A DNA stretch of 64,000 nucleotides from an uncultured Pelagibacteraceae bacterium (GTDB taxonomy: Bacteria; Pseudomonadota; Alphaproteobacteria; Pelagibacterales; Pelagibacteraceae), in the NCBI GenBank assembly GCA_902594825.1, contig CACJNO010000001.1:20413-84412 (forward strand), given 5' to 3'. The translations under genes and the position numbers were made by a program. Of the stretch, positions 33,370 to 42,935 are shown piece by piece (the stretch's first letter is position 1; the number at the start of each line of letters is the position of its first letter). The notes beneath the pieces are model-generated. The model was given only the letters and a program-made list of their open reading frames with translations, ran no database searches and was not told where the DNA came from.

Positions 33370-33942
33370 ATGAAAAAAAAGATTTCAATTAATGTAAAAA
33401 AATTTGCAATTTTATTTTTTCTTTTAATAATAAATTTACCAAATGTAATTGCTGATGAAATTAACGACAAATTAGATAAGCTTTTCAATGATCTTAAAAT
33501 AAGTAAAAACAAATCATCTTTAGAAATAGAGCAAAAAATATGGAAACTTTGGAGTACCCACCCAAATGATAAAGAGTTAACAATTTTATTGGCTGAAGGA
33601 TCAGAAGCAGTAAATAACAATCAATTAATCAAAGCAATAGATATATTTACCAATGTGATTAAACTAGATCCTTACTGGGCTGAAGCTTGGAATAAACGTG
33701 CAACAGTACTATATTTGGTTGGTCAATATCAAAAATCTCAGAATGATATTGATAAAGTTTTAGAGCTTGAAAAAAGACATTTTGGGGCTCTAGCTGGCCA
33801 AGGTTTAGTAAATATAAAATTAAAAAATTATGAAAAAGCTATTGAAAGTTATCAAAAGGCATTAGAAATTTATCCTTCTATGAAATCCCCTGAGGTAATG
33901 ATTGAAGAAATAGAGGCTTTAATTAAGCAAGAATTGATTTAA
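33370..33942 (+). CDS. secreted TPR-repeat protein
   Basis: 190 residues: a signal peptide (about 1-28, FAILFFLLIINLPNVIA) then three or so TPRs (NNNQLIKAIDIFTNVIKLDPYWAEAWNKRATVLYLVGQYQKSQNDIDKVLELEKRHFGALAGQGLVNIKLKNYEKAIESYQKALEIYP region). TPR proteins scaffold envelope complexes. Lies 12 bases after the unknown gene, in the same run. Confidence 0.8.
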   Translation: MKKKISINVKKFAILFFLLIINLPNVIADEINDKLDKLFNDLKISKNKSSLEIEQKIWKLWSTHPNDKELTILLAEGSEAVNNNQLIKAIDIFTNVIKLDPYWAEAWNKRATVLYLVGQYQKSQNDIDKVLELEKRHFGALAGQGLVNIKLKNYEKAIESYQKALEIYPSMKSPEVMIEEIEALIKQELI

Positions 33943-34000
33943 TTAAAATTTGTATCATTTTTTTAATTGATTTATAAATTCTAATAAAAAATTTTTAATA

Positions 34001-34510
34001 ATGTCAAAATTCATTTCTTCATATGTAAATATCGTAGACACGATGTGTGAAAAGGTTGGTAGATTTGTAATGTACTGGGTTTTTTTTATGATGTTTCTTT
34101 TAATTTTATCATTTTTTACAAGAAATATAATTAATTTTCCATTGATGTGGATAATTGAAATGGCTCAATTTACTATCACTGCTTATTATCTTTTAGGTGG
34201 AGGTTATTCAATGCTAACAGATGACCATGTACGAATGGATTTGTTTTATGGAAAACTTTCAAAAAAGGGCAAAGCAAAAATGGATATTTTTACAAGTTTT
34301 TTTCTGATTTTTTACTTAATAATTCTTTTCTTTGGATCAATAACAAGTTTAATTTATACAATTGAGACAAAACAAAAACTTTTTACTGCTTGGGCGCCAT
34401 ATGTTTGGCCAATAAAAACTTTAATGCTTATTGGAATTTTATTGATGTTACTTCAAGCATTCTCAACTTTATTTAAAGACTTAGCGAAAATGAAAGACAA
34501 AGAAATATAA
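34001..34510 (+). CDS. TRAP transporter small permease (DctQ)
   Basis: 169 residues with four membrane helices and the family block ADDHVRMDLF-like (MLTDDHVRMDLFYGKLSKKGK). Small subunit of a tripartite ATP-independent periplasmic (TRAP) transporter; the large permease follows after 2 bases and the binding protein after it, in Q-M-P order. Sodium-driven uptake of a carboxylate or related acid is expected. The substrate is not shown. Confidence 0.92.
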   Translation: MSKFISSYVNIVDTMCEKVGRFVMYWVFFMMFLLILSFFTRNIINFPLMWIIEMAQFTITAYYLLGGGYSMLTDDHVRMDLFYGKLSKKGKAKMDIFTSFFLIFYLIILFFGSITSLIYTIETKQKLFTAWAPYVWPIKTLMLIGILLMLLQAFSTLFKDLAKMKDKEI

Positions 34511-34512
34511 TC

Positions 34513-35850
34513 ATGCTTGCACAATATATTAGTTACGAATTTATTGCTCTGTTTATGTTTATAACGATGTTAGTCATGATGTTTACTGGACAAAGAGTAT
34601 TTGGGGCTATTGGTTTTGTTGCAACTGCTTCTGCTTTATTAATTTGGGGCGAGGGCTCAATTGAAATGCCTTATACGGCTACTTGGAAACTTTTTAAATG
34701 GTATCCAATGTTAACTTTGCCTTTATTCATTTATATGGGTTTCATGATATCTGAGTCAGGAATCGCTAATGATCTATATAAGATGTTTCATGTATTATTT
34801 GGAGGTTTGAAAGGTGGATTGGCTATTGGAACAATGTTTATGATGGTCGCTATTTCAGCTATGAATGGTTTAAGCGTTGCAGGTATGGCTATAGGGGCAA
34901 CTATTGCATTACCCGAAATGTTAAAAAGAAATTATGATAAAAGGATGATAACCGGAGTTGTACAGGCCGGAAGTTCACTTGGAATTTTGATACCTCCAAG
35001 TGTTGTTATGGTTTTATATGGCATGATCGCTCGTCAACCAGTTAGTAAGCTTTGGATGGCTGGTATTCTTCCTGGTTTACTAATGGCATCGCTTTTTTTA
35101 ATTTATATTTATGTAAGATGTAAACTTCAACCAGAGCTTGGTCCTCCCTTAAAAAAAGAAGAGAGAGAAGTAAGTACTCTGGAAAAAATAAGATTACTTA
35201 AAGCTGGAATTATTCCCTTTTTAATCTTTTTCTTTATGACAGGTTTGTTTTTAATGGGAATTGCAAGTTTAGTTGAGTGTTCAGCTGTCGGAGCATTCTT
35301 AGCAACTTTAGCAGCAATTTATAAAAGAAGATTTAATAAACAAGTTTTAGAAAATACCCTTAAAAAGACCTTAGGGGTTTCATGTATGTTTATGTGGATC
35401 ATTTTAGCAGCTTTGACTTTTGGAGCTGTATTTGATGGTTTAGGTGCTGGTCGTGCTATTGAAACTCTTTTTATTGAAAGATGGAATTTAACACCATGGG
35501 GCGTACTAATTATGATGCAACTTTCATATATTTTAATGGGTATGTTTTTAGACGATACAGCGATGTTAGTAATTGTTGCTCCATTATATGTTCCGTTAAT
35601 AATTTCATTAGGTTTTGACCCTATTTGGTATGGAGTTCTTTATACAATAACATGTCAAATTGCTTACATGACACCTCCATTTGGTTACAATTTGTTTTTG
35701 ATGAGGGCAATGGCTCCTAAAGAAATTACTCTTCAAGATATTTATAGATCTATTCTTCCATTTGTTCTTATCATGGTAATAGGTTTAGCAATCGTTATGG
35801 CTTTTCCTGAAATAGCAACTTATCTGCCAGAGAAATATTTATCTAGATAA
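34513..35850 (+). CDS. TRAP transporter large permease (DctM)
   Basis: 445 residues, about 12 membrane helices, of the DctM family (MLTLPLFIYMGFMISESGIANDLYKMF, AGSSLGILIPPSVVMVLYGMIARQPVSKLWMAGILPG, FLDDTAMLVIVAPLYVP, TPPFGYNLFLMRAM). It forms the Na+-coupled channel with DctQ. The binding protein at 35968 completes the system. Confidence 0.95.
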   Translation: MLAQYISYEFIALFMFITMLVMMFTGQRVFGAIGFVATASALLIWGEGSIEMPYTATWKLFKWYPMLTLPLFIYMGFMISESGIANDLYKMFHVLFGGLKGGLAIGTMFMMVAISAMNGLSVAGMAIGATIALPEMLKRNYDKRMITGVVQAGSSLGILIPPSVVMVLYGMIARQPVSKLWMAGILPGLLMASLFLIYIYVRCKLQPELGPPLKKEEREVSTLEKIRLLKAGIIPFLIFFFMTGLFLMGIASLVECSAVGAFLATLAAIYKRRFNKQVLENTLKKTLGVSCMFMWIILAALTFGAVFDGLGAGRAIETLFIERWNLTPWGVLIMMQLSYILMGMFLDDTAMLVIVAPLYVPLIISLGFDPIWYGVLYTITCQIAYMTPPFGYNLFLMRAMAPKEITLQDIYRSILPFVLIMVIGLAIVMAFPEIATYLPEKYLSR

Positions 35851-35954
35851 TTCAACTTAAGGTTTAATTTATTTTAAGATTTTATTAAATTTTCAAGGAT
35901 AATTAAGTTTATTAAGATTTTAATTTATAATAGTATTTTTAATAATTATTAAAC

Positions 35955-35970
35955 GAGAGGAGACCAAGTG
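35955..35970 (+). promoter_or_regulatory. strong ribosome binding site deciding a GTG start for dctP
   Basis: GAGAGGAG at 35955-35962, five bases before GTG at 35968. This is one of the best Shine-Dalgarno sequences in the window and fixes the start of the binding-protein gene, which begins with GTG rather than ATG. Confidence 0.75.
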
Positions 35971-37044
35971 AAAAAAGATAAGAAAATAATAACGAACAAA
36001 AGACGTTCGTTTATTAAAAAAGCAGGTTTACTAACGTTAGGTGCGGCAGGAGCAACAGCTATCAAAGCTCCATATGCTTACTCTGCATCGAATCCAATCA
36101 AATGGAGATTACAGACTTATTCTGGTGCTCCACTTGGTGCACATGTTATTAAGCCACAAATAGAAGCTTTTAATAAGGCTGCATTCGGTGAAATGGAAAT
36201 TGAACTTTACTATGCAGATCAACTTGTTCCTACTGATGAATTGTTTAGAGCAATGCAAGCGGGAACTATTGATGCTGTACAGAGTGATGATGCTACTATG
36301 GGATCACCTGTAGATATTCAGGTTTTTGGTGGTTATTTTCCATTTGCAACTAGATATAGCTTAGATGTTCCTTCTTTATTTAAGTATTACGGTTTAAATG
36401 AAATATGGGACGAAGCTTACAGTGAAGTAAAAGGTGTTCAATGGCTAAGCACTAGTGCTTGGGATCCATGTCATTTATTTACTGTAAATAAAAAAATAAC
36501 AAAACTTTCTGACATGAAAGGACTACGTGTTTTTGGTGTTCCAACTGCAGGTAAGTTTTTGGCAAGATATGGATTAATTCCTGTTATTGTACCATGGGAT
36601 GATGTTGAAGTTGCTATGCAAACCGGAGAGTTAGATGGTGTTTGCTGGTGTGGATTTACAGAGGCTTATGAAGTGGGTTGGGCTGATATCTGTAAATATG
36701 CATTAACTAATTCAGTGACTGGCGCATGGTTTGGATCATATTTCGCTAATCAAAAAAGTTGGGATAAGTTAAGTCCAAAACTTCAAGCTCTTTACAGAAT
36801 GTCAATTAACGACTCTCATTACTATAGACAAGTATGGTATTGGGGTGGAGAAGCTGACCTTCGTGTTAATGGTAAGAAAATGGAACTTACAAGTCTTCCA
36901 GCAAACGAGTGGAGCCAAGTAGTTAAGGACTCTGAACAATTCTGGGATGAGACTTCTAAGATTAGTCCAAGAGCTAAAAAAGTTGTTGATGCATTTAAAT
37001 TATATGCAGCAACAATGGAAAAAGCTGGATATCCTTACAGATAA
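35968..37044 (+). CDS. TRAP transporter substrate-binding protein with Tat signal (DctP/TakP-type)
   Basis: 358 residues. The N-terminus carries a twin-arginine motif (KRRSFIKKAG, residues ~12-21) followed by a hydrophobic segment LLTLGAAGATAIKAPYAYSA, so export is by Tat, as for several TakP-like binding proteins. The core has LYYADQLVPTDELFRAMQAGTIDAVQSD, MKGLRVFGVPTAGKFLARYGLIPVIVPWDDVEVAMQTGELDGVCW and a Trp-rich C-half. Likely ligands are 2-oxo acids or other carboxylates (TakP branch); not decided. A 117-base gap ahead of it allows separate, stronger expression. Followed by a strong terminator. Confidence 0.92.
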   Translation: MKKDKKIITNKRRSFIKKAGLLTLGAAGATAIKAPYAYSASNPIKWRLQTYSGAPLGAHVIKPQIEAFNKAAFGEMEIELYYADQLVPTDELFRAMQAGTIDAVQSDDATMGSPVDIQVFGGYFPFATRYSLDVPSLFKYYGLNEIWDEAYSEVKGVQWLSTSAWDPCHLFTVNKKITKLSDMKGLRVFGVPTAGKFLARYGLIPVIVPWDDVEVAMQTGELDGVCWCGFTEAYEVGWADICKYALTNSVTGAWFGSYFANQKSWDKLSPKLQALYRMSINDSHYYRQVWYWGGEADLRVNGKKMELTSLPANEWSQVVKDSEQFWDETSKISPRAKKVVDAFKLYAATMEKAGYPYR

Positions 37045-37054
37045 TAATTTAACT

Positions 37055-37080
37055 TAAGGCGCCTTTAATTAGGCGCCTTA
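37055..37080. terminator. bidirectional intrinsic terminator after dctP
   Basis: 10-bp stem TAAGGCGCCT/AGGCGCCTTA with loop TTAATT, between dctP (+) and the SDR gene (-). The stem includes GGCGCC palindromes and is flanked by A/T runs, so it should end transcripts from both sides. Confidence 0.8.
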
Positions 37081-37087
37081 TTGAATT

Positions 37088-37843
37088 CTAAGGTTTTGAA
37101 GTAATCCCACCGTCAACTATAATTTCAGTTCCAGTAATATAACTAGCCTGATCACTTAATAAGAACATACAAACATTAGATATATCATGAGGTTTTCCAA
37201 CTCTTTGAAGTGGAATAAGTTTTTCTAAATTTTTTTTAGATTTGGGATTATTTTTCCATCGTTTTTGCATACCAGTTTCTATCGGACCAGGTAAAATTAT
37301 ATTTGATCTTATATTATTAGAGGCAAATTGAATTGCTAATGATTTTGAAAGTCTAATCATTGCTGCTTTCGATGCACCGTAAGCATCTTGTGGCTTGTCA
37401 TCACCAGATAAAGCATCTACAGAGGAAATATGAACCATCGAACCAAAATTATTTTTTTTCATTAATGGAACTATAGTTTTAGATAAGTACATCATTGATT
37501 TTAAATTGATTTCAAATACTTTGTCCCAAATTTCAGTTTTTATATCAGTAGCAGAAACATCTTTATTAAACCATAAAACTCCAGTTGTATTTATCAAATA
37601 GTCAATACTTTTATTTTTTTTATAAAATTTTTCTATTGCAGATTTTAGTTTATTTAAATTAGTTACGTCTAATCTTTTAAAATCACAATTTATATTCTCA
37701 CTTAAAAAATTTTTACTTGGACTTTGAAGATCCAACATAAGAACTTTAATACCATTTTCAGATAGATTTTTAGATATTTCCAACCCCATGCCGCCACAAG
37801 CACCAGTTACAACTGCATTTTTACCTTTATATAAGAGTTCCAT
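37088..37843 (-). CDS. short-chain dehydrogenase/reductase
   Basis: 251 residues, classical SDR: TGACGGMGLEISKNL (NAD(P) loop, acidic Asp in MLDLQS suggests NAD), NTTGV, HISSVDALSGDDKPQDAYGASKAAM (catalytic Ser, Tyr, Lys), PGPIETGM and a C-terminal ITGTEIIVDGGI. Follows the ALDH with no gap on the minus strand. The pair probably oxidises an alcohol or aldehyde taken up or made nearby. Substrate unknown. Confidence 0.85.
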   Translation of the reverse strand: MELLYKGKNAVVTGACGGMGLEISKNLSENGIKVLMLDLQSPSKNFLSENINCDFKRLDVTNLNKLKSAIEKFYKKNKSIDYLINTTGVLWFNKDVSATDIKTEIWDKVFEINLKSMMYLSKTIVPLMKKNNFGSMVHISSVDALSGDDKPQDAYGASKAAMIRLSKSLAIQFASNNIRSNIILPGPIETGMQKRWKNNPKSKKNLEKLIPLQRVGKPHDISNVCMFLLSDQASYITGTEIIVDGGITSKP

Positions 37844-39220
37844 TTATTGCTTTTTCCTCAAGTGAAAACTTTTTGGAGCCGTAAGTTTTTCATAAGCAAC
37901 TTCTGATAATGAGCAACCTTTTCCAGTCTCTTTAACACCTGTCCATGATAAAGCTGGATCTAGGTAATCACATCTATTCATATAAAAAGTTCCTGTTTGA
38001 ACTTGATTTCCAATTTTTTCTGCTATTTCGATGTCATTAGTCCAAATTGATGCTGTTAAACCATAAGGACTATCATTCATTAATTTTACTGCTTCATTCT
38101 CATCTTTGACTTTCATAATCCCAACACAAGGACCAAATGTTTCTTCTGTCATAAAATTCATCTCATGATTTACATTTGTTAAAATTTGTGGAACTAGATA
38201 ATTTTTATGTTCTTTTGGATAAACAAACTTATTTTCATCAATCATTTTTTTAGCACCTTTATCAAGAGCAGCATTCATTTGATTTATTATAAATTCAGCT
38301 GCAGATAGTTTGACAACTGGGCCTAAGTTTGTTTCTTTTTTTAAGGGGTTTCCAAAGTTATAATTATAAGTCTTTGATATAAACGACTCTAAAAATTTAT
38401 CATAAATTTTTTCATCTACATAAATTCTTTCAATTCCGCAACAGGATTGACCTGAATTAAAAAAAGAACCATCAACTAAATTTTCAACAGTTTTTTCTAA
38501 ATCACAATCGTATCTTGCATAAGCGGGATCTTTACCACCTAGTTCTAAAGCCATGTCGATAAATTTTGTATGAGTAGCTTTTTGAACTTCATATCCTGCT
38601 TTTACCGAACCAGTAAATGAAACAAAATTAACTCTAGGATCTGAAACAATTTTTAAACCATCTTTATGGTTTAAATGTAAATAATTAAAAACATTTTTTG
38701 GTAAAGTTTTTTTTGCTGATTGATAAAGTTGTTCAGCACATAGTGGTGTTTGAGCTGAATGTTTTAAGATGACACTATTTCCTGCTGCCATAGAAGGAAT
38801 AATTGAATTTACTGCAGTTAGATAAGGATAATTCCATGGGGCAATAACAAATACAACCCCCAAAGGTCTTCTTCTTATAAAATTTTTAAAATTGTTGTCT
38901 TTTGTAACATCAATGTCAGCTAACTTTTTTTCAGCAATTGACAACATGTAATCAGCTCTTTCTTTGAAACCTCCAAGTTCTCCGGCTGCTTGTGAAATTG
39001 GTCTACCTATTTGTCTACATAATTCTTCTGCAATTATTTCTTTTTTTGATAAAAAATCTTCAACAAATTTTTTTAATAGCTCTACTCTTTCTTTGACGCC
39101 TAAATGACCCCAGCTAGTTTGAGCTTCAATTGAATTGTTGAGTGTTTCTTCAATTTTATCCGAGTGATATTCTCTTTCTATATAAACCTTGTTATCTATT
39201 GGACTAATAGTTTTTTGCAT
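37844..39220 (-). CDS. aldehyde dehydrogenase
   Basis: 458 residues of the NAD(P)-dependent ALDH superfamily. Motifs: VIAPWNYPYLTAVNSIIPSMAAGNSVILKHS, FTGSVKAGYEV, ALELGGKDPAYA (catalytic Glu) and SCCGIERIYVDE in NSGQSCCGIER (catalytic Cys). Stop and next start abut. Likely detoxifies or uses an aldehyde. In the minus-strand pair with the SDR and divergent from the Fe-ADH gene across 71 bases. Confidence 0.92.
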   Translation of the reverse strand: MQKTISPIDNKVYIEREYHSDKIEETLNNSIEAQTSWGHLGVKERVELLKKFVEDFLSKKEIIAEELCRQIGRPISQAAGELGGFKERADYMLSIAEKKLADIDVTKDNNFKNFIRRRPLGVVFVIAPWNYPYLTAVNSIIPSMAAGNSVILKHSAQTPLCAEQLYQSAKKTLPKNVFNYLHLNHKDGLKIVSDPRVNFVSFTGSVKAGYEVQKATHTKFIDMALELGGKDPAYARYDCDLEKTVENLVDGSFFNSGQSCCGIERIYVDEKIYDKFLESFISKTYNYNFGNPLKKETNLGPVVKLSAAEFIINQMNAALDKGAKKMIDENKFVYPKEHKNYLVPQILTNVNHEMNFMTEETFGPCVGIMKVKDENEAVKLMNDSPYGLTASIWTNDIEIAEKIGNQVQTGTFYMNRCDYLDPALSWTGVKETGKGCSLSEVAYEKLTAPKSFHLRKKQ

Positions 39221-39291
39221 AATAATTTTGCTTAAATTTAGTTTATTAAGTGCTATATTTAATCATAAATTTCAAAACATTAAAATAGAAT

Positions 39292-40455
39292 ATGCAAAAA
39301 TATAATTGGAATTACCCAACAACAATGTGGGTAGGAGAAAATAGAATAAAAGATCTTGGATCTGCTTGTAAAAATTTGAACATAAAAAAACCTCTTCTTG
39401 TAACAGATAGTGGCCTTGCTAAATCTGATATGATTAAAAATGTTTTAGCTAGTTTGAAAAAAGAGGAAATTCTTGTCGAATTATATTCTAATGTAGTTGG
39501 TAACCCAACAGGCACTAATGTTAATGAAGGTGTTGAGTGTTTTAATAAAAATAATTGTGATGGAGTAATAGCTTTTGGCGGAGGAAGTGGTTTGGATGTA
39601 GGGAAGGCAATTGCTTTTATGTCAGGTCAAAATTTACCTATTTGGGATTTTGAGGATGTTGGAGATAATTGGACTAAAGCAAATTCAGATAAAATAGCCC
39701 CAATAATTGCTGTACCGACTACAGCTGGAACAGGCTCAGAAACAGGAAGAGCTTCAGTTATTTTGAACGAAGATACAGGTGTTAAGAATATTATTTTTCA
39801 CCCAAAATTTTTACCATCGATTGTAATTCTTGATCCTATTTTGACTGTAGGTTTGCCACCAAAAATAACTGCTGCAACTGGTATGGATGCATTAGCTCAT
39901 AATTTAGAGGCTTATTGCGCGCCTGGATTTCATCCGATGGCTGATGGAATTGCTTTAGAGGGAATGAGATTAATTAATAAGTGGTTGCTTGAAGCAGTAA
40001 ATAATGGAACAAATATTGAAGCAAGGATGAATATGCTAACTGCAGCAAGTATGGGTTCAACTGCTTTTCAAAAAGGTTTAGGTGCTATTCATTCATTAAG
40101 TCATCCAGTTAATGCTTTAAATAATGTTCATCATGGATTATCAAATGCAATTTTCATGCCTTATGTTTTAACTTTTAATAAAGATGTTATTGAGAATAAG
40201 ATAATTAAAGTTTGTGATTATTTAGAATTAAGAGATAAATCTTTTAATGGATTTATAGAGTGGGTGTTAGATTTGAGAAAAAAATTAGATTTACCTCATA
40301 AGTTATCAGAAGTGATTGAGGAAAAAGATTTTGAATTAGACCGATTGTCAAAAATGGCTTTAGAAGATCCGTCAACTTCAGGCAATCCAAAAAAACTTAC
40401 TGAGTCTGATATGAAAATTATGTATCAACATAGTATGTCTGGAACTCTTTTCTAA
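39292..40455 (+). CDS. iron-containing alcohol dehydrogenase
   Basis: 387 residues of the Fe-ADH family. GGGSGLDVGKAIAF and VPTTAGTGSETGRASV bind NAD, and the metal ligands come from GMDALAHNLEAYCA (Asp/His) and GAIHSLSHPV...HHGLSNAIFMPYV (His). It interconverts alcohol and aldehyde; together with the divergent ALDH, it could oxidise an alcohol to acid. The TAATG overlap couples it with the amidotransferase downstream. Confidence 0.9.
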   Translation: MQKYNWNYPTTMWVGENRIKDLGSACKNLNIKKPLLVTDSGLAKSDMIKNVLASLKKEEILVELYSNVVGNPTGTNVNEGVECFNKNNCDGVIAFGGGSGLDVGKAIAFMSGQNLPIWDFEDVGDNWTKANSDKIAPIIAVPTTAGTGSETGRASVILNEDTGVKNIIFHPKFLPSIVILDPILTVGLPPKITAATGMDALAHNLEAYCAPGFHPMADGIALEGMRLINKWLLEAVNNGTNIEARMNMLTAASMGSTAFQKGLGAIHSLSHPVNALNNVHHGLSNAIFMPYVLTFNKDVIENKIIKVCDYLELRDKSFNGFIEWVLDLRKKLDLPHKLSEVIEEKDFELDRLSKMALEDPSTSGNPKKLTESDMKIMYQHSMSGTLF

Positions 40456-41249
40456 TGCCTAATTTAAATATACTTATAGTGGAAGGTAATGATCCAAAAA
40501 ATAATGAATTTTTTAAAAAGGCTGCAAAAGCCTCTTGTTCTGAAAACCTAAAAAATTTAGTTTTGAAATTAGAACCGAATTCAGAAATTAAAATTATAAA
40601 TCCTGCAAGAGATGATCAAACTAAAACTGCATTAGAGAATATCAAAAATTATGATGGAATTATTTTCACAGGTGGCGCTATGAGATTAAATGATATGACT
40701 GATGAAATCAAAAAACATATAAATTTTGCATCAGATTGCTTTAAATTTGACAATAAGATTTTAGCAATTTGTTGGGGTTTACAAGTTTGTTCTGTCGCAG
40801 CAGGAGGAAAGGTAGCTTCAGGAATAAATGGTGCACATATTGGCATAGCTTCAGATATTGAAATCAATGACGAAGGACAAAAAAATCCAATATATAAAAA
40901 TAAAAAACTGAAATTTACATCACCAGCATTTAATTATGATGAAGTATGCGAAATGCCTCATGGTGCCACCTTATTATCTAGTGATAAAGTAAATAAAGTT
41001 ATGGGTTTGCATTTTATTTCAGGAAAATCTGAGATTTGGGGATTACAATATCATCCAGACTATGAATATTGGCAGATGATCAACTTATCAAGCGCAAGAA
41101 AAGATCGAATTATAGAAAATAAGCATTTTGATAATGAAAATGATTTTAAAAATCATATAGATTACATAAAAGAAGAGGATCAAAAATTAGATTTTAAAAA
41201 TAGAACATGTGAAATAAAAAATTGGTTGGAAATTATAAAAATACATTAA
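40455..41249 (+). CDS. class I glutamine amidotransferase (GMP-synthase-like, GATase1)
   Basis: 264 residues. The nucleophile is Cys in AICWGLQVCSVAAGGKV (about 109), with the His and partner acid in LQYHPDYE. It resembles stand-alone GATase1 enzymes, such as gamma-glutamyl-hydrolase-type proteins, rather than GuaA, which has an ATP-PPase domain. With Fe-ADH and ALDH neighbours, a gamma-glutamylated amine route is possible, in the manner of Puu proteins, but no ligase is here. Role unresolved. Confidence 0.8.
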   Translation: MPNLNILIVEGNDPKNNEFFKKAAKASCSENLKNLVLKLEPNSEIKIINPARDDQTKTALENIKNYDGIIFTGGAMRLNDMTDEIKKHINFASDCFKFDNKILAICWGLQVCSVAAGGKVASGINGAHIGIASDIEINDEGQKNPIYKNKKLKFTSPAFNYDEVCEMPHGATLLSSDKVNKVMGLHFISGKSEIWGLQYHPDYEYWQMINLSSARKDRIIENKHFDNENDFKNHIDYIKEEDQKLDFKNRTCEIKNWLEIIKIH

Positions 41250-41253
41250 ATTT

Positions 41254-42366
41254 ATGCTTAGTTATATTGTTCCATTTATCTTTTTAATTTTAGTAGTTGT
41301 GTTTATTCATGAATATGGTCATTATTATTTTGCAAAAAGATATGGAGTTGGTGTTACAGATTTCTCAATAGGTTTTGGTCAAGAAATTTTTGGATGGAAT
41401 GATAAATCAGGCACAAGATGGAAAATATGTTGGATACCACTGGGAGGTTATGTAAAATTCTTTGGGGATCGAAATGTATTTTCTCAAGCTGATCAAGAAA
41501 AATTAATCCAAAAATATAATGAAGAAGATAGAAAAAAATTATTTGTTTTAAAACCATTATATCAAAGAGTTTTAATTGTATTCGGTGGTCCTTTGGCAAA
41601 TTTTTTATTAGCAATAGTTATTTTTTTTTCAATTTATACATTTATTGGAAAAGATTTTACTCCAGCTGTAATAAATGAAGTCCAAAAAGATAGTCCAGCA
41701 ATGGTTGGTGGTTTAAAAAATAATGATATCATTTTAGAAATTGATGGAAATAAAGTTAAGAGCATTATGGATGTCTCAAAATTTATAATGATGTCTACTG
41801 ATGATTTTATAGATTTCAAAGTTAAACGTTCGTACGATGAGCTATTATTAAAGATAAAACCTAATGTTGTTATGGGTGAAGATAATCTTGGTAATAAGAT
41901 AAATAAAAGAATGGTTGGTATTAAATTAGGTGCTTATAACAATGAAATAAACCATATAAAATTAGGCCCAGCACAGGCAATTTTTCACGCAGCTAATGAA
42001 GTTTATTACGTGAGTATTTCCTCATTAAAATATATAGGTGCCATGATTTTTGGTAAAGCAGACACTTCTCAGTTAGGTGGTCCAATAAGGATAGCTAAAA
42101 TCTCGGGACAAGTTGCTGAATTTGGATTGTTAGCATTTATTAGCATGATGGCTTATATTTCAATCAGTCTAGGATTAATCAATTTATTCCCTATACCAAT
42201 GTTAGATGGTGGTCATTTAATGTTTTATGCTTTTGAAAAAGTTTTAGGTCGACCTTTATCTCAAAAAACTCAAGAGGGTTTTTTTCGAATCGGTTTATTT
42301 TTGCTGCTATCATTGATGATTTTTACAACATTTAATGACTTAAAAGACATTGGTTTGTTAGGCTGA
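41254..42366 (+). CDS. rseP: M50 site-2 membrane protease (RseP-like)
   Basis: 370 residues. The first helix holds HEYGH (HExxH, residues 19-23), and the later FGGPLANFLLA block, one PDZ domain (PAMVGGLKNNDIILEIDGNKV) and NLFPIPMLDGGHLMFYAFE (third zinc ligand, Asp) follow. Four membrane helices. It cuts transmembrane segments of anti-sigma factors or signal peptides. Typical RseP has two PDZ domains and sits near bamA or cdsA; here one PDZ and an unrelated neighbourhood are seen. Four bases after the amidotransferase. Confidence 0.92.
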   Translation: MLSYIVPFIFLILVVVFIHEYGHYYFAKRYGVGVTDFSIGFGQEIFGWNDKSGTRWKICWIPLGGYVKFFGDRNVFSQADQEKLIQKYNEEDRKKLFVLKPLYQRVLIVFGGPLANFLLAIVIFFSIYTFIGKDFTPAVINEVQKDSPAMVGGLKNNDIILEIDGNKVKSIMDVSKFIMMSTDDFIDFKVKRSYDELLLKIKPNVVMGEDNLGNKINKRMVGIKLGAYNNEINHIKLGPAQAIFHAANEVYYVSISSLKYIGAMIFGKADTSQLGGPIRIAKISGQVAEFGLLAFISMMAYISISLGLINLFPIPMLDGGHLMFYAFEKVLGRPLSQKTQEGFFRIGLFLLLSLMIFTTFNDLKDIGLLG

Positions 42367-42524
42367 AAAATTTCTTAATAAAGTTAAAAAGATAAGTAAA
42401 ATCAAGCTTTTTAGAAGAATTTACCACATATTGTGTATAACTTGTAATCACATACTAAAAAAAGTCTTGATTTATCAGTACTTTTGATAATGATAGTAAA
42501 TAACCTAATAAAACCGGAGCTAAA

Positions 42525-42800
42525 ATGAATAAAAAACAACTAGTAGTCAAGCTTTCAGGCGCTTTAAATCTAAGTAAAGCAGATGCTGAAAGAACTTTTG
42601 ACACAATTACCAACACTATTCTAGATGCTTTAAAAGCCGATGACTCAGTAAAAATTGCTGGTTTTGGTACTTATAAAGTTGCTAAGAGAAAAGCGAGAGT
42701 TGGAAGAAATCCTAGAACTGGTGAACAGATTCAAATTGCTGCATCACAAAAGGTAAAATTCCTACCTGCTAAAGCTTTAAAAGAAGTATTTAATAAATAG
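42525..42800 (+). CDS. hup: HU-family DNA-binding protein
   Basis: 91 residues, the standard histone-like fold: MNKKQLVVKLSGALNLSKADAERTFDTI, IAGFGTYKVAKRKARVGRNPRTGEQIQIAASQKVKFLPAKALKE. The GRNPRTGE arm and the final PAKALK match HU/IHF. It bends and compacts DNA. A 158-base upstream gap has no gene and probably carries the promoter. A strong terminator ends it. Confidence 0.95.
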   Translation: MNKKQLVVKLSGALNLSKADAERTFDTITNTILDALKADDSVKIAGFGTYKVAKRKARVGRNPRTGEQIQIAASQKVKFLPAKALKEVFNK

Positions 42801-42807
42801 TAATTTA

Positions 42808-42839
42808 AACAGCCTTAACGAATTTACGTTAAGGCTGTT
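42808..42839 (+). terminator. intrinsic terminator after the HU gene
   Basis: 13-bp perfect stem AACAGCCTTAACG/CGTTAAGGCTGTT closing loop AATTTA, followed by TTTCTAT. This is one of the clearest Rho-independent terminators in the window. Confidence 0.88.
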
Positions 42840-42923
42840 TCTATATGCAAATAATGCATACCCAATTTTCACAATCAACGTTAGATATTTAAATTAATGA
42901 AATTATAAACCTCATTTTAAACA

Positions 42924-42935
42924 GGGAGGTTTATG
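42924..42935 (+). promoter_or_regulatory. near-consensus ribosome binding site for amt
   Basis: GGGAGGT directly before TTATG of the ammonium transporter. Most genes here have weak or no Shine-Dalgarno sequence, so this near-perfect one marks the gene as strongly translated. Confidence 0.7.
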
